From Micromonospora coerulea (lineage in GTDB: Bacteria; Actinomycetota; Actinomycetes; Mycobacteriales; Micromonosporaceae), in contig NZ_JAEMUW010000032.1 in assembly GCF_016598485.1 (NCBI RefSeq), forward strand, positions 1 to 52,716: 52,716 nucleotides of DNA. Reading direction: 5' to 3'. Numbering within the stretch: position 1 is the stretch's first letter; each line of letters starts with the position of its first letter. The notes under the pieces are model-generated. The model made no database searches and was not told where the DNA came from. It saw only the letters and a list, made by a program, of their open reading frames with translations. Shown piece after piece: positions 52,432-52,716 of this stretch. The translations under genes and the position numbers were made by a program.

Positions 52432-52716
52432 CTAGGCTGCCACCTCGTCTCGGTGACGGGGCCAGGAGGCTGACAGGACCCGGTCGAAGCTGTCGGCGTA
52501 GGTGCCGAACAGGTCGCCACCGGAGAGCCGGCGGAGATGCATCACGGGTGCGTGCGGCGCCGGAAAGCCGAGTACGTGCATGTTGACCAGCATCTCGTCG
52601 TCAAAGCGGTAGATCGAGTTGTAGAGCGTCGTCTCGTGGTACCGGACCTGGACTCCGGGCACTCCCTCAAGCCGGTTGTAGTACTGCTGCACCTGACGGA
52701 TCTTCGCTGCCATGAC
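52432..52716 (-). CDS. C-terminal part of a gene running off the window, probably a DUF5919-type regulator
   Basis: The frame is open to the last base, so only the C-terminal part is present (at least 94 residues; the internal ATG at 52713 may not be the start). The visible end is IRQVQQYYNRLEGVPGVQVR, YHETTLYNSIYRFDDEMLVN, MHVLGFPAPHAPVMHLRRLS. It closes with FGTYADSFDRVLSASWPRHR. This looks like the effector half (DUF5919-like) of actinomycete Xre-type regulators, which are often found before a NUDIX gene (from memory). The DNA-binding part would lie outside the window. Confidence 0.6.
   Translation of the reverse strand, partial: VMAAKIRQVQQYYNRLEGVPGVQVRYHETTLYNSIYRFDDEMLVNMHVLGFPAPHAPVMHLRRLSGGDLFGTYADSFDRVLSASWPRHRDEVAA

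Overview
The window is high-GC actinobacterial DNA, most likely from a Micromonosporaceae genome such as Micromonospora. I base this on the strong GC third-position bias, the GTG starts with 4-nt ATGA/GTGA overlaps, and the order topA - hppA - anti-sigma factor - bldG - DUF1998 helicase - tad/flp cluster, which matches (from memory) the Streptomyces bldG locus. Gene calls come from reading translated frames, recognisable motifs and start-site context. No database search was possible.

Layout. (1) 1-2353: the right end of a pSAM2-like actinomycete integrative element (truncated rep, xis, int), integrated at the 3' end of a tRNA-Thr(CGT) gene. (2) 2488-10312: mainly housekeeping genes. These are a membrane metallophosphoesterase, a PSP1/RicT protein, a YbaB/EbfC-plus-helical-protein operon, the DNA polymerase III delta' subunit and an MFS transporter-thymidylate kinase fusion. 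(3) 10462-15163: a PLP-dependent amino acid aldolase/racemase-fold protein, a TetR regulator divergent from an FAD sugar-lactone oxidase with a palindromic operator between them, and a DUF559 nuclease-like gene bracketed by two mutually inverted 48-bp hairpins. (4) 15160-25711: topA, two small conserved genes, the proton-pumping pyrophosphatase, the BldG/anti-sigma pair and a DUF1998-type helicase. (5) 25704-32294: a LURP-one protein and a seven-gene, translationally coupled tad/flp pilus cluster read leftward (Ssd/CpaE-like, TadA, TadB, TadC, small Flp pilin, two TadE-like pseudopilins). One pseudopilin carries a 36-bp coding minisatellite. (6) 32537-39406: accessory genes, including a secreted S1 protease, an IS110-type transposase remnant, VOC proteins, an acyltransferase, a membrane protein/regulator pair and an alpha/beta-hydrolase fold protein that lacks its catalytic Ser and His. 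(7) 39407-48900: a probable defence island with a membrane-anchored pentapeptide-repeat protein, an SF2 helicase-nuclease fusion, an N6-adenine DNA methylase, a small PD-(D/E)xK nuclease candidate, a duplicated zinc-finger mini-protein, and a heavily structured non-coding block closed by a perfect 23-bp inverted repeat. (8) 49053-52716: a repetitive membrane protein, small hypotheticals, an HD-domain phosphohydrolase, a NUDIX hydrolase and the C-terminal end of another gene running off the window.

The best candidate for an undescribed system is 41662-48459. A helicase with a C-terminal PD-(D/E)xK nuclease, an NPPW methylase whose N-terminal nuclease-like region looks degenerate, and a separate overlapping nuclease gene together look like a multi-gene restriction-modification or phage-defence module. 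The methylase and nuclease genes have visibly less GC-biased codon use than the core genes, suggesting transfer. The second candidate is the DUF559 gene and its inverted flanking hairpins at 14014-15145.
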